DNA from: Rikenellaceae bacterium
Lineage (GTDB): Bacteria; Bacteroidota; Bacteroidia; Bacteroidales; Rikenellaceae
Reading direction: 5' to 3'
DNA: 47,712 nt
Assembly: GCA_030529085.1 (NCBI GenBank)
Contig: JAUMXM010000007.1
Span: 1-47,712, forward strand
Positions 7,449 to 16,167 of the stretch are shown here, piece by piece. The stretch's first letter is position 1. Every line of letters starts with the position of its first letter. Under the pieces are notes generated by a model. It did not search any database and was not told the DNA's origin. It worked only from the letters and a program-made list of their open reading frames with translations. The position numbers were made by a program, and so were the translations under genes.

Positions 7449-9578
7449 ATGAAACGACTCTTTTTCTCTTTTTTGGCACTTATGACCGCAATAGCAACCG
7501 AGGGTGTGGCGCAACCGAATGAGCGTCTGCTGACGATGGAGGAGGCGGTGTTGGGCCGCGGCCTGGCCATCGAAAACATCCAATGCACCTGGCGTTCGAA
7601 TGGCGCAAGCTACACCGTCATCGAGGGCAAGGAGCTCTATGATGTAAACCCCGAAACCAACGAGCGCAAGCTCCTGACCACCCTCGAGAAGATGAACCGC
7701 ATCGTGGGTGCCGACCTGAAGCGCATCCCTGCACACACCCTCACGGGCAAGGGTACGCTCCGCTTCTACGCCGGGCGTGAGCTGGTGGGCTTCGACACGA
7801 ATGTCGATACGATGATCCACCGCTTCCCGATTCCCGAGGGGGCGCAGAACCTCCGCTATGCCGACGAGGGTCGCTTCCTCTTTACGCGCGAAAACAACCT
7901 CTATCACACCGAGCGTGATGGGTCGGTCTATGCCATCACCGAGAATGCGGACAAGAACATCGTCAGCGGTCAGTCGGTGAGCCGCAACGAGTTTGGTATC
8001 GTGGGGGGTATGTTCCCGGCACCCGACAAGATTCAGGTCGCCTTCTTCCAAAAGGATGAGAGTAATGTAAAAACCTTCCCCCTACTTAATATTAATACGC
8101 GTACGGGTGAGTCGGTCGAGATCAAATACCCGATGGCGGGCATGGCCTCCGAGAAGGTGCGCCTTGGTATCTACAACTACGAGACGCGCAAGACGGTATG
8201 GGTCGAGCCGACCGACTTCGACGAGGAGCGCTACCTGACCTGCATTTCGTGGGGTCCCGACTCGAAAACGGTCTATATTCAGGTGCTCGACCGCGCCCAG
8301 AAACACATGCACCTGAACGCCTACAGTGCCGAGGATGGCAGCTTCATCAAGACGATCCTTGCCGAGGAGAACGAAAAGTATGTCGAGCCGCAGTTCGACC
8401 TGCACTTCATCAAGGGTGAGCCCGAGAAGTTTATCTACACCACCTCGAATCGCGACGGCTGGCGCAACCTCTACCTCTGCTCGCTCGCCGATGGCTCGAT
8501 CGAGCGTCTGACGAAGGTCGATGCCGATGTCGAGCTGGTTGCCGTGCACGGCCGTTACCTCTATTATTATACGACCGAATTTTCGCCCGTCGAGCGTCAC
8601 CTGGTGCGCCTCGACCGCAAGACGGGTAAGACGTTGCGCCTGACCACCGAGCCGGGTGTCCACCTCTGCACCATCAGCCCCGATGGTCGCTACTTCTTCG
8701 ACAGCTACTCCTCGCTGGATGTTCCCCGCGTGGTGCGCATTGCCCAAACCGACGGCAAGAAGAGCCGCGAGCTGCTGCGTGCCGAGGATCCCTCGAAGGA
8801 GCTGAACTATGGCACGATCGAGTTGGGTACGGTCAAGAGTGCCGACGGCAACTACGACAACTACTACCGCCTGATCAAGCCCCACAACTTCGACCCCGCG
8901 AAGAAGTACCCCGTGATCCTCTATGTCTATGGAGGCCCCCACTCGCAGATGGTGACCAACTCGTTCCAGGCACAGCTGCGCCGTTGGGAGATGTATATGG
9001 CCCAGCGCGGCTATGTGGTCTTCGTGATGGATAACCGCGGCACGACCAATCGCGGCTTGGCTTTCGAGCAGGCGATCCATGGTCAGTGTGGCAAGTGTGA
9101 GATGGCCGACCAGATGGCGGGCCTCGAGTGGCTTCTCGCCCACGAGTGGTGCGATCGCGACCGCGTGGGTGTCCACGGCTGGTCCTATGGTGGCTTTATG
9201 ACCATCTCGCTCATGACGAACTACCCCGAGGTGTTCAAGGTGGGTGTTGCGGGTGGCCCCGTGATTGATTGGAAGTGGTACGAGGTGATGTATGGCGAGC
9301 GCTATATGGATCACCCCGAGAAGAACAAGGAGGGTTACGCCTCGACGAGCCTGCTGCCCATGGCCGAGAAGCTCGAGGGTAAGCTCCTGATCTGCCAAGG
9401 CGCCATCGATCCGACGGTGGTATGGCAGCACAGCCTGAACTTCGTGGAGTGCTGCATCAAGGCGGGTGTACAGGTCGATTACTTCCCCTATCCGACCCAC
9501 GAGCACAATGTGATGGGCAAGGATCGCATCCACCTGATGCAGAAGGTGACCGACTACTTCGAGGACTATCTGCGCTAA
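7449..9578 (+). CDS. Secreted S9 prolyl oligopeptidase, DPP IV type
   Basis: This 709-aa exported serine peptidase probably removes X-Pro/X-Ala dipeptides from peptides in the periplasm or at the surface. It starts with a signal peptide (about residues 1-21, ending GVAQ), followed by a beta-propeller domain (about 50-480) that includes the RNEFGI word typical of bacterial DPP IV homologues, and a C-terminal alpha/beta-hydrolase domain. The catalytic triad is Ser579 (GWSYGGF), Asp654 (GAIDPTV) and His686 (THEHN), with spacings of 75 and 32 residues like those of mammalian DPP IV (78 and 32). The start is the ATG at 7449, because the longer frame begins at a TTG inside the promoter. A terminator follows, so it is probably monocistronic. 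Confidence 0.92.
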   Translation: MKRLFFSFLALMTAIATEGVAQPNERLLTMEEAVLGRGLAIENIQCTWRSNGASYTVIEGKELYDVNPETNERKLLTTLEKMNRIVGADLKRIPAHTLTGKGTLRFYAGRELVGFDTNVDTMIHRFPIPEGAQNLRYADEGRFLFTRENNLYHTERDGSVYAITENADKNIVSGQSVSRNEFGIVGGMFPAPDKIQVAFFQKDESNVKTFPLLNINTRTGESVEIKYPMAGMASEKVRLGIYNYETRKTVWVEPTDFDEERYLTCISWGPDSKTVYIQVLDRAQKHMHLNAYSAEDGSFIKTILAEENEKYVEPQFDLHFIKGEPEKFIYTTSNRDGWRNLYLCSLADGSIERLTKVDADVELVAVHGRYLYYYTTEFSPVERHLVRLDRKTGKTLRLTTEPGVHLCTISPDGRYFFDSYSSLDVPRVVRIAQTDGKKSRELLRAEDPSKELNYGTIELGTVKSADGNYDNYYRLIKPHNFDPAKKYPVILYVYGGPHSQMVTNSFQAQLRRWEMYMAQRGYVVFVMDNRGTTNRGLAFEQAIHGQCGKCEMADQMAGLEWLLAHEWCDRDRVGVHGWSYGGFMTISLMTNYPEVFKVGVAGGPVIDWKWYEVMYGERYMDHPEKNKEGYASTSLLPMAEKLEGKLLICQGAIDPTVVWQHSLNFVECCIKAGVQVDYFPYPTHEHNVMGKDRIHLMQKVTDYFEDYLR

Positions 9579-9622
9579 CCGATTCAGAATAGGCTCTGTA
9601 GCCCTACTGCGAACTGATTAGT

Positions 9623-9655
9623 ACCCGACAAGCTCTTGTCGGGTGCTTTTTTTTT
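9623..9655 (+). terminator. Rho-independent terminator after the S9 peptidase
   Basis: ACCCGACAAG and CTTGTCGGGT pair around a two-base loop (9623-9644), with a run of T from 9647 to 9655. Confidence 0.88.
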
Positions 9656-9686
9656 CTGTTTGTGTGGATTTTTCGGATTTTTGTTG

Positions 9687-9694
9687 TATTTTCG
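9687..9694 (+). promoter_or_regulatory. -7-like element for the DUF4988-like lipoprotein
   Basis: TATTTTCG is one mismatch from TAnnTTTG. A TTTG occurs at 9659-9662, but the 24-base spacing is longer than usual. Confidence 0.3.
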
Positions 9695-9767
9695 CAACTC
9701 CTAGAGTTAAGAAATTGTTAAATTTCAAGACTGAAAGAGTTAAAAACCAATTAAATACCTTAAAAAA

Positions 9768-12425
9768 ATGAAAAGTTTCTTCCAAAAATTCGCGGTCGTA
9801 GCATTGCTGCTGACGGCCGTTATGGGCTGGTCGTGCGAGGAGTGTGACCACGTTCCCTATGATGACACGGAGATCAAGGAGCAGATTGCCGACCTGTACA
9901 ACAAGTTGGCTACGCTCGAGGCCAAGCTTTCGGCCGAGATGGAGGCGCTGAATGCCATGTTGAGCGGCAAGGCACTCGTTACTGCGGTAACGACCGACAC
10001 GGCCGGCAACACGGTTATCGAGCTCTCGAACGGCAAGAAGATCACGGTGTATGCCGAGTATCAGCCCGACGCGCTCCCCACGAACCTCGTTTATGTGATC
10101 GAGCAGGATGGTGAGATGGTATGGGCTACCTATGGCTCGAACGGTCAGCTGACGCCGATTCTCGACAGTGAGGGTCAGCCGATTCCCGTTATTGCCGAGA
10201 TTCCCCAGATCCAGTTCCGCATGACGGACGACGTGATCGAGATTTCGATCGACGGTGGTACGACCTGGACCGCTACGGGTGTGTCGGCCGAGGCCCTGCA
10301 GGAGGCTCTCAAGAACCACGACTGCACCCTCATCAAGTCGGTTGAGGAGAAGGACGGCGTTGTTGTGATCACGCTCCAGACGGGCGAGACCTTCGAGGTG
10401 AATATGGCCGTTGAGGCCGACTTCGGTATCAAGTCGGGTAAGGTTTACTTCGCCGCTGACGAGACCAAGTACTTCGAGCTCGAGACGACGGGTATTACCG
10501 ATGTTGCCGTGATGGATACGCCTATGGGCTGGACGGCTGCTGTCAACGCGCTTGGCGATATGCTGCGTGTAACGGCTCCCGCCGAGGGTGTTGATGCACA
10601 GATCGAGGGTTATGTACGTCTGCTCGGTATCTCGGAGGAGGGCAAGAGCTACGTTGGCAAGCTCTTCGTTTCGTGCAGCAGCGAGGTGCTGACCCTGACG
10701 ACCGACTTCGAGAACAACATCATCGTAAACAACCAGGGCAACAACAACTATGTGCTGGGTATGATGCCCGCTGCCGAGTTCGATGCTGAGGCTGTTGCCG
10801 AGGAGCTGCAGAACGGTGGCGCCGCCCTGAAGTACAAGAATATCGGCTACGAGTGGTATTCGACGAAGACGATTCCCGCCGCCGATCTCTACCAGGAGCT
10901 CTACGAGGCCGAGATGCCGATCGAGTCGTATGTAATCTGGCTGGCTACCTATACCGAGGCTTGGGACAATGAGGTTGGTGACTATGTACTGACCTTCAAC
11001 GTGCTTTCGGGTGCAGACCTGATCTACACCGACTACGCTCCCCTCTATGTGACGGTAACGGGTACGACCACCTTCAATAGCGTGAATGTGGATGTGCATG
11101 TGGATGGTTGCCCCTCGTTCATCCTCAATGTGATGCAGGGCGATAACAACCCGATGGAGATGAACTTCAGCTATTGGAAGCAGGGCCATAGCTGGGCTTC
11201 GATTGGCGACGAGCTGCAGACCCCCTACGAGTATACGGGTTCGATCACGGGTCTGCCGAACGACGGTCTGGAGTTGCTGCCGGGTCGCACCTACAAGATC
11301 GGTATCCTGCCTTTGATGGAGGGCAAGGAGAAGGCCGAGTATGTGCTGGAGGATATCCGCTACTTTACGTTCACGACCGCACCGCTTGTTGCAGGTGGCG
11401 AGACGACGGTAACCAATACGGTCGAGACGTTGGAGTACACCGAGATGCAGTTCACGCTGAAGACCTCGGAGAACACGTCGATGATCTACTACGCTGCACT
11501 GAAAGAGGAGGCTGCTGCTGCCCTGACGAGCGATGAGCAGATTGCCGAGTACCTGCTTACGAATGGTTATATTGTTCGTGCCGAGAATGGTGTTGCTACG
11601 GCCAACTTCTTCATTGAAGCTCTTCAGCCGGGTGAGAAGCGTGTGATTATCGCTTTTGCTGCCGATGCCGAGGGTAAGTATGGTACGATCTACAAGGAGA
11701 CTTTCCAGACCAAGACGCTTGACTTCACCGATGCTGTGACGCTGAACCTCGAGAAGCTGGCAGCTGCCGATGCGATGGCTGCTGCTACGTCGGCTCAGTT
11801 CAAGTTTACGGCCGAGGGTGCTACGACCTACTTCTACCGCAACTTCCGCGCTTCGCAGTGGGCTAACTACACCCTCGATGAGGTAGCTACCGAGCTGGCT
11901 CTGCATGAGAGCTACAACGTGAAGGAGGAGCCGAGCGGTGAGATCGATCTGACGGGTCTGACGACCGGTGAGACCTACTACTTCGCTGTATTGGCCCAGG
12001 TAACCGTGGATGGCGAGACTACCTTCACGCAGATGAAGTACATCGAGTACACCCCCACCTTTACGGGTACGGTAATTCCTGCTACGGATCCCAAGTGGGA
12101 GGCTTCGAAGCCGACCGTAACGGCTACGGCTGCCGAGGCTGGCTTCAAGCCCATCACCTACACGGTAATCCCCGCTGCCAATACGAAGGTTTCGGGTGGT
12201 CTCTATGCCAACTCGACGATGAGCAGCAAGACGGCTGCGGAGCAGATCGTTTACATCTGCACTGGTTCGAGCATCCTCACGCCGATCAAGGATGTAACCG
12301 AGGAGACGACCAAGACGGCTTCGAAGAATACTACCACGACCAGCGTCTTCGTAACGTGGACCGATGCCGATGGTAACTACTACGAGCCGATGAAGGTGGT
12401 AGCTGAGATTGTTGCTGCCGAGTAA
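9768..12425 (+). CDS. Large surface lipoprotein, DUF4988/PL29 N-terminus-like
   Basis: This 885-aa exported protein has a lipoprotein-type signal ending at Cys23 (GWSCEEC; Cys26 is an alternative). A heptad-like coiled coil follows at about residues 35-65 (IADLYNKLATLEAKL). Next is a repeated beta-rich motif, with phrases like VITLQTGETFEV, resembling the DUF4988 region found at the N-terminus of some Bacteroidetes surface proteins. The remainder is a series of roughly 100-residue beta-sandwich-like units, possibly FN3- or BACON-like, without a catalytic motif I recognise. It is an independent unit with terminators on both sides. Function is unknown; glycan binding or a structural surface role is possible. 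Confidence 0.7.
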   Translation: MKSFFQKFAVVALLLTAVMGWSCEECDHVPYDDTEIKEQIADLYNKLATLEAKLSAEMEALNAMLSGKALVTAVTTDTAGNTVIELSNGKKITVYAEYQPDALPTNLVYVIEQDGEMVWATYGSNGQLTPILDSEGQPIPVIAEIPQIQFRMTDDVIEISIDGGTTWTATGVSAEALQEALKNHDCTLIKSVEEKDGVVVITLQTGETFEVNMAVEADFGIKSGKVYFAADETKYFELETTGITDVAVMDTPMGWTAAVNALGDMLRVTAPAEGVDAQIEGYVRLLGISEEGKSYVGKLFVSCSSEVLTLTTDFENNIIVNNQGNNNYVLGMMPAAEFDAEAVAEELQNGGAALKYKNIGYEWYSTKTIPAADLYQELYEAEMPIESYVIWLATYTEAWDNEVGDYVLTFNVLSGADLIYTDYAPLYVTVTGTTTFNSVNVDVHVDGCPSFILNVMQGDNNPMEMNFSYWKQGHSWASIGDELQTPYEYTGSITGLPNDGLELLPGRTYKIGILPLMEGKEKAEYVLEDIRYFTFTTAPLVAGGETTVTNTVETLEYTEMQFTLKTSENTSMIYYAALKEEAAAALTSDEQIAEYLLTNGYIVRAENGVATANFFIEALQPGEKRVIIAFAADAEGKYGTIYKETFQTKTLDFTDAVTLNLEKLAAADAMAAATSAQFKFTAEGATTYFYRNFRASQWANYTLDEVATELALHESYNVKEEPSGEIDLTGLTTGETYYFAVLAQVTVDGETTFTQMKYIEYTPTFTGTVIPATDPKWEASKPTVTATAAEAGFKPITYTVIPAANTKVSGGLYANSTMSSKTAAEQIVYICTGSSILTPIKDVTEETTKTASKNTTTTSVFVTWTDADGNYYEPMKVVAEIVAAE

Positions 12426-12447
12426 CACGCTCAAAGACGATAAAACG

Positions 12448-12480
12448 AAGAGCCGACTGCTGATGCAGTCGGCTCTTTTT
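12448..12480. terminator. Bidirectional terminator
   Basis: A 13-bp stem (AAGAGCCGACTGC at 12448-12460 with 12465-12477, loop TGAT) is followed by T's to 12480 on the plus strand. On the minus strand the tract is the shorter complement of 12442-12445. It separates the lipoprotein from the convergent Gate-domain gene. Confidence 0.85.
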
Positions 12481-12500
12481 GTGTTGTGTGGTGTTGTGAG

Positions 12501-13436
12501 CTATTCGCGCAGGCGGTAGTAGCCGCGTAAGCCCCACACCAGGCAGGAGGTCATCACCCAGCGTGAGAGGAGAATCACCCACCAGATGCCGCCGATTGAG
12601 GCGTAGAGCAGCAGGTCTTCAAGGTTGCTGTGCGAGATGCCGATGTGGGTGTTTAGGAGGTTGATTTCGCGGCGCGAGATGTTTCCCTGTGCTACCTCGT
12701 CGAGCATCGCTGCCGAGCCGTACGAGAGGCCGATGACGTTGGCCACAATCCAGAGGAAGGAGCATTTCTCAGGCAGGCCGAAGAGAGCGAGCAGGGGGCG
12801 CAGGAGGCGCGAGAGGCGCGCCATAACCCCGAATTCGTAGAGGATGCGTTGCAGGATGTTGAGCAGGTAGATCAGCAGGCTCATCATCACCGCCAGGCGC
12901 ACCATTCCCTTGGCCCATGCGATAAAGAGGGGCCAAAAATCGCCCTGAATGGCAAAGAGGGGCACCTCGGTTGCCTCCGTTGCGGCGTAGGCAGGGCGGT
13001 CGGGGAGCAGGAGGTTGAGCACAAAGCCGAGCGCAATGGCGGCCAGCGTGCGAATCGTAATCGTATACCAGGTGGGGGTGCCCGTCTTGTGGAGCACCGC
13101 CCCCTCGACGATGATGGCGTGGGCGGCGGTCGACATCGTGGCCAGAATTGTAATCTCGCGCACCGTCAGATCGAGGGTCTCGATGACGGCAATCGAGGTG
13201 TAGATGTTGATAAAATAGCCGCTCACGAAGGCGATGGCGGCATCACCACGCAGACCGAAGTGGTGGAAGAGGGGGCTGACATAGGCCGAAATCCAGTTGA
13301 TAAGGCCCGTGTATTGCATCAAAAAGACGCAGAACGAGACGATGGCCGTCAGGCGCACGATCCATAGAATGGTCTTCAGGGCGCGTGGCGAGGCGGTTGC
13401 GATGATGCGCTTGATTTTGGGTAGCAGATCCTTCAT
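12501..13436 (-). CDS. Gate-domain (nucleoside recognition) membrane protein
   Basis: This 311-aa integral membrane protein has eight or so hydrophobic segments and two copies of a Gate-like unit (around residues 25-130 and 165-290), with words such as FVSGYFINIYTSIAVIE and IGLSYGSAAMLDE. The Gate/nucleoside-recognition family includes spore maturation proteins SpmA/SpmB and parts of nucleoside and ferrous iron transporters. The substrate is unknown. It lies 21 bp downstream of the ABC-F gene on the same strand and is probably cotranscribed with it; a functional link is not evident. Confidence 0.75.
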   Translation of the reverse strand: MKDLLPKIKRIIATASPRALKTILWIVRLTAIVSFCVFLMQYTGLINWISAYVSPLFHHFGLRGDAAIAFVSGYFINIYTSIAVIETLDLTVREITILATMSTAAHAIIVEGAVLHKTGTPTWYTITIRTLAAIALGFVLNLLLPDRPAYAATEATEVPLFAIQGDFWPLFIAWAKGMVRLAVMMSLLIYLLNILQRILYEFGVMARLSRLLRPLLALFGLPEKCSFLWIVANVIGLSYGSAAMLDEVAQGNISRREINLLNTHIGISHSNLEDLLLYASIGGIWWVILLSRWVMTSCLVWGLRGYYRLRE

Positions 13437-13457
13437 AATAGCTTCGAGCTGTGTGGG

Positions 13458-15338
13458 TTAGTTCTTCTCGCTGAGCTCCATCCAGCGCAATGTCTTCTCC
13501 TCGATCTCCTCGATCAGAGCGGTGATTTCGGTCGAAATTTTCGTCAGTGCATCGACCGCGAGCGCTCCGCTCGAGAGTTGCTCCTCGAGCCCCTTTTTAC
13601 GCTCCTCGAGCTGCGGCAGCTCCTCCTCGAGGGCCTCCAACTCGCGGCGCTCCTTGAACGAGAGACGATCGGCATAGCTGCGCTGCGGCTTGGCAGGGGT
13701 GGTGTTGGTCTGCTTTTGTGCCGCACGCTCACGCTCGGCGCGCGCCTCGGCTTCGGCCTCCTCCTGCTCTTTGCGCCAAAGGCGGTATTGGGTGTAGTTG
13801 CCCGGGAAATCCTTGATGCGACCCTCGCCCTCCATGACGAAGAGGTGGTCGGCGATTCGGTCCATGAAGTAGCGGTCGTGCGAGATGACGATCACACATC
13901 CGCCAAAGGTGCGCAGATACTCCTCCAAGACGTTGAGTGTCTGGATGTCAAGGTCGTTCGTAGGCTCGTCGAGAATCAGGAAATTGGGGTTGGCGATGAG
14001 CACCGTGCAGAGGTAGAGTCTTCGACGCTCGCCACCGCTTAGCTTGGCCACAAAATCGTATTGTGCTGCGGGCGAAAAGAGGAAGCGCGTGAGGAGCTGT
14101 GAGGCACTCACTCGCCCTCCGTCGGCGAGGGTGATCTCCTCCGAGATGCGCTTCACGACGTCGATGACGCGATCCTCCTCCTTGAATTGGAGCCCCTGCT
14201 GGGCGTAGTAGCCGAAGCGGATGGTTTGTCCCACCTCGATACGGCCGCTGTCGGGTGCCACCTCACCCAGGAGCATCTTCACGAAGGTCGATTTGCCGAT
14301 GCCGTTGTCGCCCACGATGCCCAGCTTCTCCCCCTTGGTGAAGGTGTAGCTGAAGTCGTTGAGCAGACACTTCTTCTCGTAACGCTTCGTGAGGTTGTGC
14401 ATCTCAAAGACCTTGGTGCCCAGGCGCGAGGATTCGATACCGATCTCCACCTGCTGCTCCTTGAGTTGCGTGCGACGCTCCTCGGAGAGCTGTTCGAAGG
14501 CGTCGATGCGGTACTTTGCCTTGCCCGTGCGGGCCGAGGGGGTGCGGCGAATCCACTCCAACTCGCGGCGGTAGAGGTTGCGCGTCTTCTCGGCGGCGGC
14601 GTTGATCAGGTCGATGCGCTCCTGGCGCTTCTCGAGGTAGTCGCCGTAGTTGCCCCGATAGGCATAAAGGCGCTTGTCGTCGAGCTCGACAATGCGCGTG
14701 GCGATGCGATCCAGGAAGTAGCGGTCGTGGGTCACCATCAGCAGGGTGCAACGCGCCGCCGCGAGGTGATCCTCCAACCACTCGATCATCTTGAGGTCGA
14801 GGTGGTTCGTGGGCTCGTCAAGGATCATCAAGTCGGCCTTCGCTACGAGCACCTGGGCCAGCGCCAGACGCTTGGCCTGACCGCCCGAGAGCTGCTCGAC
14901 GGGCTGCGTGAAGTCGGTGAGCGAGAGCTGCGTCAGCACCTCCTTGGCCTGCTGCTCGAAGTCCCAGGCCGCGGCGGCATCCATCGCCGCCATCGCCGCC
15001 TCAAGCCCCTCGCCCGTGGCCAAAGCCCGTTCGTAGCCCCTCACCGCCTCCGAAGCCTCGGTGTGGGCATCGAGGCAAGCCTCCAGGACCGTGCGCCCCG
15101 CCTTGAAGAGGGGGTTCTGGTCGAGGATCGCCACGCGCAGGTCGCGCCGAAAGGTGATCTTCCCGGCCTGGTAGTCCTCCCTGCCCGCCACGATGCGCAG
15201 CAGGGTGCTCTTACCAATGCCGTTGGCAGCTACGAGGGCCACCTTCTCGCCCTCGTCGATGTGGAGTGTGATATCCTCGAAAAGAACCCTTTCGCCAAAG
15301 GATTTTGTGAGGTTTTCGATTTGTAGTATGCTGGCCAT
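13458..15338 (-). CDS. ABC-F family ATPase, Uup-like
   Basis: This 626-aa soluble twin-ATPase belongs to the ABC-F group, which acts on ribosomes or DNA repair intermediates rather than in transport. It has two nucleotide-binding domains: Walker A ANGIGKST and DNGIGKST, signatures LSGGQAKR and LSGGERRR, and Walker B LDEPTNHLD and LDEPTNDLD. There are no membrane helices. A C-terminal highly charged coiled coil (about residues 530-620) matches Uup-like members. I chose the ATG at 15338 (MASILQIENLTKSFG), because the nine upstream residues of the longer frame overlap the probable promoter. Antibiotic-resistance activity, seen in some ABC-F proteins, cannot be inferred. Confidence 0.88.
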   Translation of the reverse strand: MASILQIENLTKSFGERVLFEDITLHIDEGEKVALVAANGIGKSTLLRIVAGREDYQAGKITFRRDLRVAILDQNPLFKAGRTVLEACLDAHTEASEAVRGYERALATGEGLEAAMAAMDAAAAWDFEQQAKEVLTQLSLTDFTQPVEQLSGGQAKRLALAQVLVAKADLMILDEPTNHLDLKMIEWLEDHLAAARCTLLMVTHDRYFLDRIATRIVELDDKRLYAYRGNYGDYLEKRQERIDLINAAAEKTRNLYRRELEWIRRTPSARTGKAKYRIDAFEQLSEERRTQLKEQQVEIGIESSRLGTKVFEMHNLTKRYEKKCLLNDFSYTFTKGEKLGIVGDNGIGKSTFVKMLLGEVAPDSGRIEVGQTIRFGYYAQQGLQFKEEDRVIDVVKRISEEITLADGGRVSASQLLTRFLFSPAAQYDFVAKLSGGERRRLYLCTVLIANPNFLILDEPTNDLDIQTLNVLEEYLRTFGGCVIVISHDRYFMDRIADHLFVMEGEGRIKDFPGNYTQYRLWRKEQEEAEAEARAERERAAQKQTNTTPAKPQRSYADRLSFKERRELEALEEELPQLEERKKGLEEQLSSGALAVDALTKISTEITALIEEIEEKTLRWMELSEKN

Positions 15339-15362
15339 AACGTTTCGTTTTCTAGCTTTGGA

Positions 15363-15370
15363 CAAAGGTA
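15363..15370 (-). promoter_or_regulatory. -7 promoter element of the ABC-F gene
   Basis: The minus strand reads TACCTTTG, a perfect TAnnTTTG, about 25 bases before the chosen ATG. The -33 region is weak. Confidence 0.45.
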
Positions 15371-15480
15371 TAAAAAAATCCCTTTTCGGGTGCTCTTTTT
15401 AGCGAGGAATGTGCGCGAGGAATCGGCGTAAAAAAATGGGCTGAAAGTGGGGTATTCGGTCGCTTTAGAAAATATGCTTT

Positions 15481-15515
15481 TTTGTTTCATAATTGGATAA
15501 AAAATCGTATATTTG
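15481..15515 (+). promoter_or_regulatory. Promoter of EPS unit A
   Basis: TATATTTG at 15508-15515 is a perfect -7 box, identical to that of EPS unit B. TTTG at 15481-15484 gives a long 23-base spacer; TTTC at 15485-15488 gives the usual 19. The first gene starts about 210 bases downstream. Confidence 0.58.
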
Positions 15516-15540
15516 CGAAAATAGTGCGTCCTCGAAAACG

Positions 15541-15557
15541 AATCCTTTCGAAGGATT
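15541..15557 (+). other. Leader hairpin of EPS unit A
   Basis: AATCCTT and AAGGATT form a perfect 7-bp stem around TCG, 25 bases after the -7 box, at the start of the long leader. Unit B has a different short stem (CCTC/GAGG, 29253-29268) at a similar place. Confidence 0.4.
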
Positions 15558-15579
15558 TTGATTGCTTTCGGGTTTGTAA

Positions 15580-15672
15580 ATGATTGGTGTTCAGTGTATT
15601 GCATTGTCGCCAAAGCCCCATTGGTATGCACCTGCATCGGGAGCTGTTTGCTTGACGACTCTGCACGGATAG
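15580..15672 (+). other. Conserved EPS leader element, copy A
   Basis: Positions 15581-15630 match 29303-29352 at 37 of 50 positions without gaps, including the exact words TGATTGGT, TCAGTGT and GCCAAAGCCCC. The copies lie 65 and 64 bases after identical TATATTTG boxes. A 30-codon frame (MIGVQCIALSPKP then 17 more) spans it directly after a TAA. The aligned frame in copy B begins with TTG, and most substitutions change the amino acid, so conservation looks like RNA or DNA rather than peptide. A target for transcription antitermination (UpxY/NusG-like) or another regulator of polysaccharide genes is an inference. Confidence 0.6.
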
Positions 15673-15724
15673 GGCGCCTTTATCATGAATTGTTTCCATA
15701 ACACGAAAAAAACAAAATTCATCT

Positions 15725-16165
15725 ATGGTCATTGCGGTTGATTTTGATGGTACAATTGTCGAGCATCGATACCCCTCGATTGGTCGAGAGATTCCCTTTG
15801 CTTTCGCGACGCTGAAGATGCTTCAGCGCGATGGCCATCGGCTGATTTTGTGGACGGTGCGCGAGGGTGCGCTGCTCGACGAGGCGGTCGAGTTTTGCCG
15901 CGAGCGTGGCGTGGAGTTTTTTGCCGTGAACAGCAACTATCCCGACGAGGATGAGGATCGTACGGTGCGCCGTAGCCGCAAACTCAAAGCCGACCTCTTT
16001 ATCGACGACTGCCAGGTGGGCGGCCTCCCCGATTGGGGTGTGATCTATGAACTTGTGAGCCAAAAGATCTCCTACGCCGAGTACCTCCACCGCCAGGGCC
16101 TCGCCCCCGACCCCAACCCCCAACCCCGCTCCCTCTGGAGCAAAATCTTCGGCAAGAAGAAGTAG
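15725..16165 (+). CDS. Small HAD-superfamily phosphatase-like protein
   Basis: This 146-aa protein has the HAD motifs: DFDGT with Asp6 and Asp8, Thr44 in WTVRE (motif II), Lys88, and FIDD with Asp94/Asp95 (motif IV). It has essentially no cap domain, like small phosphatases acting on phospho-sugars or other small substrates. It opens EPS unit A, after the roughly 200-nt leader, and ends 2 bp before the flippase ATG, so it is translated with the locus. A role in sugar-phosphate supply or in regulating the pathway is plausible; the substrate is unknown. Confidence 0.78.
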   Translation: MVIAVDFDGTIVEHRYPSIGREIPFAFATLKMLQRDGHRLILWTVREGALLDEAVEFCRERGVEFFAVNSNYPDEDEDRTVRRSRKLKADLFIDDCQVGGLPDWGVIYELVSQKISYAEYLHRQGLAPDPNPQPRSLWSKIFGKKK

Positions 16166-16167
16166 TG

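Larger units (their letters stand above)
15339..15724. other. Divergent region carrying the EPS unit A promoter and leader
   Basis: This 386-bp noncoding region holds the minus-strand ABC-F promoter, then the plus-strand EPS promoter and an untranslated leader of about 200 nt before the HAD gene. No protein gene is convincing; a 30-codon ORF (15580-15672) lies inside the conserved leader element. Confidence 0.7.

Noticed and set aside
9618..12434. 938-codon open frame on the minus strand opposite the large lipoprotein
   Set aside because: It mirrors the codon bias of the plus-strand gene, has arginine/leucine/glycine-rich, low-information protein sequence and crosses two terminators. It is a shadow frame.
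15580..15672. Short upstream ORF in EPS leader A as a conserved leader peptide
   Set aside because: The equivalent frame in leader B starts with TTG and most differences change the amino acid, so conservation is better explained at nucleotide level.
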